Origin: Methanomassiliicoccales archaeon
GTDB taxonomy: Archaea; Thermoplasmatota; Thermoplasmata; Methanomassiliicoccales; UBA472
Length of the DNA stretch: 11,726 nt
Assembly (NCBI GenBank): GCA_028679935.1
Contig: JAJRAL010000181.1
Coordinates: 1-11,726, forward strand
Reading direction: 5' to 3'
Shown here: positions 1 to 5,679 of the stretch, piece after piece
Layout of the letters: every line of letters starts with the position of its first letter
Position numbering within the stretch: position 1 is the stretch's first letter
The notes under the pieces: generated by a model
What the model saw: only the letters and a program-made list of their open reading frames with translations
What the model was told of the DNA's origin: nothing
Databases searched by the model: none
Made by a program: the position numbers and the translations under genes

Positions 1-878
1 TGCTTGTACCCTTCCTGCCAGATCTTCGGCTTGACGTCATCCGGGATTCCGATCCCCTCATCGGCGATCCTGACCTCCTGCTCGCCCTCCGCGCCCGGTT
101 GGATCTTTATCCTGACGATATGGCTCCCGGAATGCACCATGGCGTTGTTCAACAGGTTGTCGAAGACCGAGGTCAAGGCCTCGTCCGCCACGACCGTCGC
201 GTCTCCCTCAATCTCGAAAGCGACGCCCTTTGCCGAGTACCTCTGGACCACTGGATCCGCGACCTCCCTGACCTTCACCGGCTTGAGCTCCTTCGGCGAG
301 ACGATTGACTCGACCTCCTTCATCTTCCTGATGAGGTCGACCGACCGCTCCACCGCGCTGATCGATGAGTTGAGGAACTTCTCGTCCTTCTTCAGCCTGT
401 AGATCTCGAGGCCGCCGCCGATCACGGTGAGGTTGTTCATCACATCATGGCGGAGGATGCTGTTGACCACCTTGAGCGTCTTGTTGACGTCCTCGAGGTC
501 ACGCCGGGCTACCGCCTCGGCCAGTGAGCCGGCGACGCAGGTCTCGTCGAAGTGGTTCCAGGAGAGCACAGCGTGCGCCCCTTTGCTGAGCGACTCCCTC
601 ATTCCCTTTCGATCGGTCTCCTTGCAGAGCGCGATGATCGGGGTCCGCGGGAGCTTCTCCTTGATTCGTCTGATGTCCTCGGCATACCCGTCCGATTGGG
701 AGACGTCGATGAAGACCGCGTCCGGCGGCGAGTCGTCCGACATCGCGAGCGTCTCCTCGATGCCTGGCGATGACTCCACCCTCGTCCCTGCGCTCTTGCA
801 CCGCGCGAGCAACTGCCTAAGCTGTTCGACCCGTTCCGAACCCGCCTGGATGACAATGCGAGGGGCCGGGGCCTTCAT
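1..878 (-). CDS. Histidine kinase with N-terminal receiver-like domain (3' part outside window)
   Basis: A signal-transduction histidine kinase read leftward; its C-terminus lies beyond position 1, leaving 292 visible codons. Residues about 5-115 resemble a response-regulator receiver fold: a first strand RIVIQAG, then FIDV with Asp58 at the phospho-acceptor position. The acidic pair normally found after the first strand is not seen (AGSE instead), so the receiver may be degenerate. An archaeal-type H-box, ILRHDVMNNL, places the phospho-accepting His at residue 144. The ATPase domain shows an N-box (FDNLLNNA, residues 239-246) and a G1 box (DEGIGIP, residues 273-279); the later boxes are off the edge. 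No membrane segment is seen, so it is probably cytosolic. No cognate regulator lies nearby. The ATG at 878 has GGTGGAG upstream and a weak AT-rich box about 27 bp upstream. The family call is firm; the signal sensed is unknown. Confidence 0.88.
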   Translation of the reverse strand, partial: MKAPAPRIVIQAGSERVEQLRQLLARCKSAGTRVESSPGIEETLAMSDDSPPDAVFIDVSQSDGYAEDIRRIKEKLPRTPIIALCKETDRKGMRESLSKGAHAVLSWNHFDETCVAGSLAEAVARRDLEDVNKTLKVVNSILRHDVMNNLTVIGGGLEIYRLKKDEKFLNSSISAVERSVDLIRKMKEVESIVSPKELKPVKVREVADPVVQRYSAKGVAFEIEGDATVVADEALTSVFDNLLNNAMVHSGSHIVRIKIQPGAEGEQEVRIADEGIGIPDDVKPKIWQEGYK

Positions 879-900
879 TCTTTCTCCACCATTCTGAAGA

Positions 901-908
901 GCATATTC
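901..908 (-). promoter_or_regulatory. Possible TATA-like element for the histidine kinase
   Basis: On the minus strand a GAATATGC-like element is centred about 27 bp before the ATG at 878, the spacing expected for a leaderless transcript. It is short and its match is weak. Confidence 0.3.
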
Positions 909-980
909 GCCTGCGCGGCTATCAATGTCTCTGACGGTGACAAGGTCGCTAGGACTGACGCTGATGAGGATCTTGGGGGT

Positions 981-989
981 GAAAAGAAG
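981..989 (-). terminator. Pyrimidine/T-rich tract after tRNA-Tyr
   Basis: Immediately after the tRNA discriminator base the minus strand reads CTTCTTTTC, a pyrimidine-rich stretch containing a T-run of the kind that ends archaeal tRNA transcripts. No hairpin is needed in archaea. Confidence 0.4.
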
Positions 990-1095
990 TCCCGACTCCC
1001 GGATTTGAACCGGGCGCCTGCTGATAACGGCTGGATACCGGCAAGCCGGTAGCCTACTACAGTCAGCCGCTCTAACCAGACTGAGCTAAGTCGGG
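990..1095 (-). tRNA. tRNA-Tyr(GUA) with a 31-nt intron at position 37/38
   Basis: The acceptor stem is CCCGACT paired with AGTCGGG, discriminator A, and no encoded CCA. The C1-G72 pair is the archaeal/eukaryotic tyrosine identity element. The D-arm is GCTC/GAGC, the T-arm CCCGG-TTCAAAT-CCGGG and the anticodon stem GCTGA/TCAGC. The anticodon is GTA (1060-1058). The 7-base anticodon loop forms only if 31 nt (1056-1026) are removed between G37 and A38, the canonical archaeal intron site. This gives a 39-nt 5' exon and a 36-nt 3' exon. The intron can fold on TACCGG/CCGGTA with a CTTG loop, and GGCT/AGCC can also pair. A perfect bulge-helix-bulge motif was not found by eye; the best register has one mismatch and one G-U in its central helix, so a relaxed splice motif is likely. 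Confidence 0.95.
1026..1056 (-). other. tRNA-Tyr intron
   Basis: This 31-nt segment interrupts the anticodon loop after position 37 and contains a hairpin with a 6-bp stem, TACCGG/CCGGTA, around a 4-nt loop. Its boundaries come from requiring a 7-nt anticodon loop and a 5-bp anticodon stem. A shift of one or two bases cannot be excluded without the splicing-endonuclease cut site. Confidence 0.85.
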
Positions 1096-1120
1096 GGTTC
1101 AGAACCCTATTACAGGCACC

Positions 1121-1131
1121 ATATTTGTAAT
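1121..1131 (-). promoter_or_regulatory. Probable TATA box for tRNA-Tyr
   Basis: The minus strand reads TTACAAATAT centred near 1126, about 30 bp upstream of the first tRNA base at 1095. This is the right distance for a short 5' leader. It is the most AT-rich stretch in the intergenic space. Confidence 0.5.
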
Positions 1132-1272
1132 TTTGTCCGCCGTCGGCCGCATGGTCCAGTCTGCCGATTTTCGCTCCCATCCATATGGCAAGTATTAAGT
1201 ACGCACCATGGCATAAGCGAATTGTCGGACAGAAGGGGTCTATCCGACCTCTTAGAGCCTTAGGTGCGAGCA

Positions 1273-1512
1273 ATGGAGGACACGGAGCTGGAAAAGGTGA
1301 CGTTGCGTCTCCCAGCACGGTACGTCAGGGCGCTCGACTTCCTGGTGAAGACAGACGACTTCCCCTCGAGATCGGAGGCTATCCGTGCGGCCATCCGCGA
1401 CTTCGTCTACGCGCGAGTAGACGTGGTCATGGACAAGGTCAAGAAGATGGAGGAGGCGGAGCACACGCTCGCAGAAATGGAGGCCTTCGAGGAGAAATAT
1501 CTCGACAAGTAG
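1273..1512 (+). CDS. Ribbon-helix-helix (CopG/NikR-N-like) DNA-binding protein
   Basis: A 79-aa protein consisting of little more than a ribbon-helix-helix DNA-binding domain. Residues about 8-14 (KVTLRLP) form the DNA-contacting strand. Helix one follows (about 15-27), then FPSRSEAIRAAIRDF, a signature close to the N-terminal domain of the nickel regulator NikR. The C-terminal third is a charged, probably helical tail, and there is no NikR-type metal-binding ACT domain. It should dimerise and act as a transcriptional repressor or activator; the target and ligand are unknown. The ATG at 1273 is chosen because AGGTG (1262-1266) is a Shine-Dalgarno match 6 bases upstream; a GTG at 1264 would sit inside that site. 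It is transcribed divergently from tRNA-Tyr and ends before a T-tract. Confidence 0.88.
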   Translation: MEDTELEKVTLRLPARYVRALDFLVKTDDFPSRSEAIRAAIRDFVYARVDVVMDKVKKMEEAEHTLAEMEAFEEKYLDK

Positions 1513-1563
1513 CCTGAGAGAATGGGATGGGATGCATTCTTTGAGGCGAGGTTCACGATTACC

Positions 1564-1582
1564 TCCCCCCTTTTTTATTTCC
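1564..1582 (+). terminator. T-tract terminator after the RHH gene
   Basis: About 50 bp after the RHH stop codon comes a run of Cs followed by TTTTTTATTT. Oligo-T tracts on the coding strand end archaeal transcripts. The same stretch lies just beyond the stop of the converging GNAT gene, on whose strand it reads as As. Confidence 0.55.
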
Positions 1583-1597
1583 TTGATTGGATGAGAC

Positions 1598-2053
1598 CTA
1601 TTGCTCTTTCCGTGCCCTCCCATCGACGCGAAGTGGACCCTTGCGAATCATCAACTGGAGACCGCCTAGCTCATCCGTGAAACCGATCCTCTTGTACAGC
1701 TCGACGACATCGGGCTTGCAGAACAGGCAGAGATACTCGATCTCGCCGATCTCTGGATGCGCGATGACCGCTTCGAGGACCATCCTCGCTAGGCCCTTTC
1801 CCCTGTAATCGGGATGCACCACCACATCATAGATGACAGCGCGATAGACTCGGTCGCTCAGGACGCGGGTGAACGCCACGACCCTTCCGGTGTCCTCGTC
1901 CATCACTCCGAACACATAGTCCGTGGTGCGCAACATCTCCGCGACGTCGTTCGCGGTCCGATGGGTCGCCCAGTACGTGTTCTTGAAGAGCTCGATGAGG
2001 TCGCCGATCTGGTCATCGGCGATATGGTCGACGACGCGGAAACCATTGGTCAT
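1598..2053 (-). CDS. GNAT-family N-acetyltransferase
   Basis: A 151-aa single-domain acetyltransferase using acetyl-CoA. The acetyl-CoA-binding motif A is clear: VVHPDYRGKGLARMVLEAV (residues about 78-96) contains the Q/R-x-x-G-x-G/A pattern as RGKGLA. The later stretch ELYKRIGF carries the conserved Tyr often used as a general acid in this family. Length is normal for a minimal GNAT. The acceptor cannot be told from sequence; this is not an obvious RimI, so protein N-termini, amines or small metabolites are all possible. It begins 18 bp after the PAC2 gene on the same strand and could be the last gene of the ribosomal-protein operon, although no Shine-Dalgarno site is visible before the ATG. 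The tail (RVDGRARKEQ) is basic. Confidence 0.85.
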   Translation of the reverse strand: MTNGFRVVDHIADDQIGDLIELFKNTYWATHRTANDVAEMLRTTDYVFGVMDEDTGRVVAFTRVLSDRVYRAVIYDVVVHPDYRGKGLARMVLEAVIAHPEIGEIEYLCLFCKPDVVELYKRIGFTDELGGLQLMIRKGPLRVDGRARKEQ

Positions 2054-2071
2054 CGTGTCGACCGGTCCCGT

Positions 2072-2839
2072 TCAACCTATGTAGCCGAGATCCTCGCGCC
2101 TCGGTTCCTGCGGGGTCTCGAGGTCCTTGAGCTTCGAGGCGATCGCGTCGATCTGCTGAGCCTTCGTCTCGAGGTCGCTGAAGTCGATCTTCACATTGAG
2201 GATGCTCGCCAGCACGCGGAGCACCGCCTCTGCGCCCTTGGGGTCGACGAAGTAGCCGGACGTCTCGCCCATTAGACAGACGGCCTTGATGCCCTCAACC
2301 GCGCCGAGCCCGAGCAGGAGTCCGGAGGCGCCGACGATGCCGCTCCCCGGCTCGCCCTTGGAGAATATGACGCCTTTCCCCTTCATCTCTTCCACGAGCT
2401 CCAAGTCGGTCGCAGCGCCGAGCACCCGCGGGTTCTCGATCAGACGGCCGACGCCGTACCCGCCGAGGGTGTAGATGCGGCTCACCTTGAGCTTTTTCGA
2501 GAGCTGCAGGACGTGGTCCGAGAGCTCATACTGGCCCTCGGGCGTCAGGCCCTGGTAGTCGCCGACGAGGAATATGATGTCGGGTGTGTCGCCCTTCCCC
2601 TTCGAGTAGAAGAGCGAGTTGTTGACCAGCCTAATCACGCCGTTGTCGTCCAGCAGGACCTGCGGCGGGAAGAACTTCGAATATATGTCGGCGAACTTCT
2701 TCGCCTTCAGCTGCTCCAGCAGGTGCTCCGCGGCGAGCTTGCCGACGTTGCCCACCCCTGGCAGTCCTTCAACGATGACGGGGGAGTTGAGCTCTGGCCA
2801 TTCGATCATTACCGTCTTGATGCTATCCGTGTAGATCAC
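2072..2839 (-). CDS. PAC2-family proteasome assembly chaperone (PbaA/PbaB-like, COG2047 type)
   Basis: A 255-aa protein of the archaeal PAC2 family, related to eukaryotic proteasome assembly chaperones and to archaeal PbaA/PbaB. Early glycine-rich EGLPGVGNVGKLAAEHL (residues about 24-40) is the family signature. Further matches are FLVGDYQGLTPEGQYEL, LGGYGVGRL and the central GIVGASGLLLGLG. The extreme C-terminus is DLGYIG; a C-terminal hydrophobic-Tyr pattern is used by proteasome activators to dock on the 20S ring, but here Tyr is third from last rather than next to last. The start is uncertain: GTG at 2839 overlaps the nop10 gene by 17 bp and lies inside a perfect GAGGTGATC anti-SD match, while ATG at 2809 would give a 245-aa protein. 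Position in the translation cluster fits a protein-homeostasis role. Confidence 0.85.
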   Translation of the reverse strand: MIYTDSIKTVMIEWPELNSPVIVEGLPGVGNVGKLAAEHLLEQLKAKKFADIYSKFFPPQVLLDDNGVIRLVNNSLFYSKGKGDTPDIIFLVGDYQGLTPEGQYELSDHVLQLSKKLKVSRIYTLGGYGVGRLIENPRVLGAATDLELVEEMKGKGVIFSKGEPGSGIVGASGLLLGLGAVEGIKAVCLMGETSGYFVDPKGAEAVLRVLASILNVKIDFSDLETKAQQIDAIASKLKDLETPQEPRREDLGYIG

Positions 2840-2996
2840 CTCGTTCCTGTCTCAGCTTCCTGCGGTACTCCCCGTACCTGTCATCGGGCGAGTACCTCGG
2901 CGGCACCGGCACGTCGGTCGGCGTCCCGTCGCGGGGGCACTTCTCCGCCAGGGTGTACTCCTGACAGCTGGGGCACCTTCTTAGCAGGGTCTTCAT
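2823..2996 (-). CDS. nop10: Nop10, H/ACA ribonucleoprotein subunit
   Basis: A 57-aa protein, typical length for archaeal Nop10, which binds the Cbf5 pseudouridine synthase in H/ACA guide RNPs that modify rRNA. The N-terminal zinc-ribbon half reads RCPSCQEYTLAEKCPRDG and the C-terminal linker/helix half has the family signature PPRYSPDDRYGEYRRK. Cys8, Cys11 and Cys20 are present, but the fourth position of the usual Cys4 site is Asp23. The gene starts at ATG 2996, 58 bp after aIF2-alpha, and its last codons overlap the PAC2 gene by 17 bp. The neighbours (S27e, aIF2-alpha, Nop10) are a conserved archaeal order, which independently supports the call. Confidence 0.95.
   Translation of the reverse strand: MKTLLRRCPSCQEYTLAEKCPRDGTPTDVPVPPRYSPDDRYGEYRRKLRQERGDLHG
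2834..2842 (-). promoter_or_regulatory. Perfect anti-SD match overlapping the PAC2 start
   Basis: The minus strand reads GAGGTGATC, fully complementary to the 3' end of archaeal 16S rRNA. The GTG proposed as the PAC2 start is part of this 9-mer. The next ATG is 24 bases downstream of it, so no standard start codon lies at the usual 4-10 base spacing. Confidence 0.5.
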
Positions 2997-3054
2997 TCTT
3001 AACCTTTCCTACAGCGCGCTACTTGTAGAAGAATGTGCGCCGGGACGTCCTGGC

Positions 3055-3837
3055 TCACTTCGAATCCCGGTGGAAGCTGCCCTCTCCGCCGAGCCCCTTG
3101 ACTACCTCGATCATCTCTTCCGTGACGACCCTGAGGTCCTCTTCCGCCGTCTTGTAGTCCGGCGCGATCATGACGACGCGGTAGCGCGGCGCGCCGACGT
3201 ATTGGACCGTGAGGTTGTCGCCCGCCTTGTCCATCCCGGAGAGGAGGGCCTTCTTGATGCACTCGACGCCCTCGGAGGTAGGGCATTTCAGCTCCACTAT
3301 CCCGGAGATCTGGACGAACGGCGGCGTGACGTTCTCCTTCGCCACTTCCTTGAACGCCTCGATCCAGTCGCCCTGGAGTCCGCTCTCCTCCAACGCGTCC
3401 GGGTTCACCGCGCACTGCTCGAAGGCGGCGTAGAGGGAGCCGAACTTCTCGACCAGCTCGGGAGCGTAGTGCTCGTAGGCCTCCCCCGCCGACAGCCCGA
3501 GTCTCTGGCCCACGATCTCCATCAGCTTGTCGGCCTTGGTCTCGTTCTTCCACTGCTGGATCTTCTCGCGCTTCTGGTGCTCGTTGACCGACTTCAACGA
3601 AAGGTCGATGTGCCCCTTGGAGAGGTCGACGCCGAGGACCTTACAGACGACCTTCTGGCCTTCGCGGATGTAGTCGCGTATGTACTTGACCCATCCCGTC
3701 GCCACGTCGCGGACGTGGACGAAGCCCTCCTTGTTCGCGTACTCATCAAGGGTCACGAAGGCGCCGAAGTTCTTGACGCTCTGAACCGTGCAGACAACGA
3801 GCTCGCCCTCCTCGGGGAACTCGTTGGTCTTGGGCAT
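3055..3837 (-). CDS. Translation initiation factor aIF2, alpha subunit
   Basis: A 260-aa protein, the normal length for archaeal IF2-alpha, part of the aIF2 heterotrimer that delivers initiator Met-tRNA to the small ribosomal subunit. Residues about 10-82 are an S1/OB fold, with the signatures GELVVCTVQSVKNFGAFVTL, EGFVHVRDV, GWVKYIRDYIREGQKVVCKVL and GHIDLSLK. A helical domain follows (about 85-170), then an alpha/beta domain (about 175-255) that contacts the gamma subunit. The ATG at 3837 shares one base with the S27e stop (TAATG) and has a strong GAGGTGG Shine-Dalgarno site (3851-3845), so the two are translationally coupled. Confidence 0.97.
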   Translation of the reverse strand: MPKTNEFPEEGELVVCTVQSVKNFGAFVTLDEYANKEGFVHVRDVATGWVKYIRDYIREGQKVVCKVLGVDLSKGHIDLSLKSVNEHQKREKIQQWKNETKADKLMEIVGQRLGLSAGEAYEHYAPELVEKFGSLYAAFEQCAVNPDALEESGLQGDWIEAFKEVAKENVTPPFVQISGIVELKCPTSEGVECIKKALLSGMDKAGDNLTVQYVGAPRYRVVMIAPDYKTAEEDLRVVTEEMIEVVKGLGGEGSFHRDSK

Positions 3838-4010
3838 TAATCAACCACCTCTAGCAGCTCTCCCTTCATCTGGCCGGTGCCGCCGGTGGGTTTGATGAGG
3901 GTCGAGCCGCAGACGTGGCAGGCGACCGGCGAGGCCGGTCTCTTGAACGCGATCTGCTCGTTGCCGCAGTCTGGGCACTTGATCTTTACGAAATTGCCAC
4001 TGTGTACCAT
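3837..4010 (-). CDS. rps27e: 30S ribosomal protein S27e
   Basis: A 57-aa zinc-ribbon ribosomal protein of the archaeal/eukaryotic small subunit. It shows the family pattern KCPDCGNEQIAF followed by ACHVCGSTLIKPTGG; Cys12, Cys15, Cys31 and Cys34 make a complete zinc site. The ATG at 4010 is preferred because GTGATC, complementary to the 16S 3' end, ends 3 bases upstream. An in-frame GTG at 4019 overlaps the L44e stop in a GTGA arrangement and would add three residues. The stop shares one base with the aIF2-alpha start. Confidence 0.95.
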   Translation of the reverse strand: MVHSGNFVKIKCPDCGNEQIAFKRPASPVACHVCGSTLIKPTGGTGQMKGELLEVVD

Positions 4011-4015
4011 GATGA

Positions 4016-4294
4016 TCACTCCGCCAGCTCGAACTTCCTCGCGCGGAATCCCTTTGTCTGGTGCGCCTTCTTGCAGGTCTTGCAGCGGTATCGGAGCGGC
4101 ACGCGCTTCGTCGGCTTCTCTCGGCCCTCAGGCTTCGGCCTGGGGAAACCGCCGTAACCGGACGTGGCGCGCCTGAATCTCCTCTGCCCCCACTTGAGCT
4201 CACTTGCCTTCTTCTTCTTGACCCTTTCCACCTCATGCGGTCTGTGGGTCTTGCAGTAGGGGCAGTAGGTGTTGATAGTCCTTGGCATCTTCAT
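4016..4294 (-). CDS. rpl44e: 50S ribosomal protein L44e
   Basis: A 92-aa basic ribosomal protein of the archaeal/eukaryotic large subunit. The N-terminus [21 protein letters not shown] is typical of the family. The zinc site is formed by Cys11, Cys14, Cys71 and Cys74 (CPYC and CKTC), separated by a strongly basic middle. The ending [11 protein letters not shown] also matches. ATG 4294 is chosen for the MKMP start and a GGTGA Shine-Dalgarno site 4 bases upstream; ATG 4288 is the alternative. It is the first gene of the operon and sits about 45 bp downstream of a good TATA box. Confidence 0.97.
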   Translation of the reverse strand: MKMPRTINTYCPYCKTHRPHEVERVKKKKASELKWGQRRFRRATSGYGGFPRPKPEGREKPTKRVPLRYRCKTCKKAHQTKGFRARKFELAE

Positions 4295-4335
4295 CTGTTC
4301 ACCTTCGGACGCAAGCTGCCCTAATATGCATTCGG

Positions 4336-4343
4336 TATATAAG
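4336..4343 (-). promoter_or_regulatory. TATA box of the L44e operon
   Basis: The minus strand reads CTTATATA, preceded by the purine-rich GGAAAGGA that fits a BRE. Its centre (about 4339) predicts transcription starting near 4313, giving a leader of about 19 nt that contains the GGTGA ribosome-binding site of L44e. Confidence 0.75.
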
Positions 4344-4437
4344 TCCTTTCCAACCCCAGGCGTTCCATTGCGGGGTCGGCCAGACAACACACGCGAAGGC
4401 TCTCTGAGGGACTAGTTACTCCCCCGTCGCCGGGCAT

Positions 4438-4502
4438 ACGCGGGCAGGTCTTCCCCGCCGTACCACGTCCGTCCGTATGGAGTCTCTGAGGCGTTCGGAC
4501 GG
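4438..4502. repeat. Two tandem inverted repeats (possible structured RNA)
   Basis: The first stem is ACGCGGG (4438-4444) against CCCGCCGT (4454-4461), pairing with one bulged base around a 9-nt loop. The second is CCGTCCG (4469-4475) against CGGACGG (4496-4502), a perfect 7-bp stem whose 20-nt loop contains TCTCTGAGG. A near-palindrome, TCGGACGGGTCCGA, overlaps the right arm. The strand and function are unknown. Confidence 0.35.
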
Positions 4503-4599
4503 GTCCGATCCGCCCCTCAAGTGCGTTAAATCTGGTACCTCGTCCAGGGGTCAATCAAGCAGGCATCCAGACATTCAACTCCCGTAACGAATAGAAAAG

Positions 4600-4611
4600 G
4601 ATATATATATC
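4600..4611 (+). promoter_or_regulatory. TATA box and palindrome before the winged-helix gene
   Basis: GATATATATATC is a perfect 12-bp palindrome preceded by the purine-rich GAAAAG. Its spacing predicts a transcript start at about 4630, next to the start codon. As a palindrome overlapping the TATA box it could also be an operator, for example for autoregulation; that part is inference. Confidence 0.7.
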
Positions 4612-4641
4612 AGTGCATTAATATTTGGGGAAGTGAAAATT

Positions 4642-5010
4642 ATGGTCGAAAGGGGGCTCAGCAGGAAGGATGAGAACTTGGTTGAGCTTCTCATGAACAC
4701 CGGGCTGCCGAAGAATGTGGCGAAGACACTCGCCTTTCTGCGGAAGAAGGAGGAGACGACCTCGGTCGAGATCGAGATCTCCACCGCCCTGAGGCAGCCA
4801 GAGGTCTCGATCGCCATGCAGGAGCTGAGGCGCCGGAAGTGGGTGACGAAGCGGGACATCAAGAAGGAGGGCAAGGGCCGACCGGTCCATGCCTATCGTC
4901 TGTCGATCCCGTTCGAGAAGATCGTCGAGGCGCTGGAGAAGGAGGAGCGAAAGCGCATCGAGCGAATCGAGAACAACGTTGAGCTTCTCAAGCAGGCGGC
5001 CAAGTCTTAG
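4642..5010 (+). CDS. Winged helix-turn-helix transcriptional regulator (TrmB/ArsR-like)
   Basis: A 122-aa predicted regulator. The winged-helix domain spans about residues 10-90. A helix with LPKNVAKTLAFLRKKEE comes first, then the recognition part ALRQPEVSIAMQELRRRKWV. The wing follows as KKEGKGRPVHAYRL. The C-terminal 30 residues are highly charged and likely helical, possibly a dimerising coiled coil. There is no ligand-binding domain, so it probably senses through its partner or acts as a constitutive factor. ATG 4642 is chosen, with GTGA 6 bases upstream; a GTG at 4633 would add three residues and would suit a leaderless transcript from the TATA box at 4600. Its stop overlaps the rpiA stop by 4 bp, tail to tail. 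The target is unknown. Confidence 0.85.
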   Translation: MVERGLSRKDENLVELLMNTGLPKNVAKTLAFLRKKEETTSVEIEISTALRQPEVSIAMQELRRRKWVTKRDIKKEGKGRPVHAYRLSIPFEKIVEALEKEERKRIERIENNVELLKQAAKS

Positions 5011-5675
5011 TCTTTCTCCCGGATCTCGACGCCCTGTTCGCCGCCGATCACGATCATCGTGGCAAGGTCGATGAAGAGCCCGCATTCCACCACTCCGGGA
5101 ATGAGGTGCAGCTCTGCCTCGAGCAGCTCCGGGTCCTCGATCCTGGCGAACCGGCATTCGTAGATCAGATTCCCGTTGTCGGTGACGAATGGCTTCTCGC
5201 CGCCCTTCAGGACGGCGGTGCAACCCAGGCCCTCCATCGTCGCCTTCGTCTTGAGGTGCCCGAACGGCAGGACCTCAACGGGCAGCGGCGACTTCGTGCC
5301 GAGGATCTTGACGAGCTTCGATTCGTCCACGACGATGACCTCCTCGGCGGAGGCGAAGGCGACTATCTTCTCGCGCAGCAGGGCCCCGCCCATCCCCTTG
5401 ATGAGGTTCAGGCTTGGATCGACCTCGTCTGCTCCGTCGATGGTCATGTCCACTATCTCGACGTCGTCCAGGTCGACGAGCGTGATGCCGTGCTTCCCAG
5501 CGAGCGCCTCGGTCCCCTTCGACGTCGCGACGCCCTCGATCCGCAGCCCCTCAGCGACCTTCCTCCCGATCGCCTCGATCGCCCAGTTCGCGGTCGAGCC
5601 CGTGCCCAGGCCGACCGTCATGCCGTCCTCGATAAACTCGACCGCCCTCTCCGCCGCCGCCTTCTTCTTGTCCAT
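5007..5675 (-). CDS. rpiA: Ribose-5-phosphate isomerase A
   Basis: A 222-aa enzyme interconverting ribulose 5-phosphate and ribose 5-phosphate, which in archaea supplies ribose for nucleotides. The phosphate-binding loop GLGTGST is at residues 22-28. TIDGADEVD (residues 78-86) and KGMGGALLREK (93-103) carry the catalytic Asp and Glu of the family; Glu102 corresponds to the general base. The C-terminal VVECGLF and a final strand are also typical, and length is normal. ATG 5675 is chosen because GGGGTGAGGG precedes it directly; a TTG at 5690 would give five more residues. It starts 4 bp after the creatininase-family gene and is the last gene of a three-gene operon. Confidence 0.96.
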   Translation of the reverse strand: MDKKKAAAERAVEFIEDGMTVGLGTGSTANWAIEAIGRKVAEGLRIEGVATSKGTEALAGKHGITLVDLDDVEIVDMTIDGADEVDPSLNLIKGMGGALLREKIVAFASAEEVIVVDESKLVKILGTKSPLPVEVLPFGHLKTKATMEGLGCTAVLKGGEKPFVTDNGNLIYECRFARIEDPELLEAELHLIPGVVECGLFIDLATMIVIGGEQGVEIREKD

Positions 5676-5679
5676 TCCC

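Larger units (their letters stand above)
4295..4632. other. 338-bp intergenic region with divergent promoters and potential hairpins
   Basis: The region lies between rpl44e (leftward) and the winged-helix regulator (rightward). The outer ends hold the two TATA boxes listed separately. The GC-rich centre (about 4400-4520) holds two adjacent inverted repeats and a 9-bp direct repeat, TCTCTGAGG (4401-4409 and 4483-4491). A 77-codon minus-strand reading frame overlaps it but has no recognisable features. No tRNA, 5S, SRP or RNase P signature was recognised on either strand. It may hold a small RNA or may be plain spacer. Confidence 0.6.

Noticed and set aside
4..897. Two plus-strand frames (132 and 156 aa) at the left edge
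   Set aside because: They are the antisense of the histidine kinase, whose H-box, N-box and G1 box decide the strand.
875..1318. A 147-aa minus-strand frame
   Set aside because: It runs through tRNA-Tyr and into the RHH gene on the other strand, with no recognisable domain.
1264..1512. The RHH protein as full NikR
   Set aside because: Only the DNA-binding domain is present; the nickel-binding C-terminal domain is missing and the gene ends after 79 codons.
3070..3840. A 256-aa plus-strand frame
   Set aside because: It mirrors aIF2-alpha on the opposite strand; its Leu/Val/Asp-rich composition is that of a codon shadow.
4321..4554. A 77-aa minus-strand frame in the intergenic region
   Set aside because: It would begin upstream of, and read through, the L44e promoter, and has no recognisable features or ribosome-binding site.
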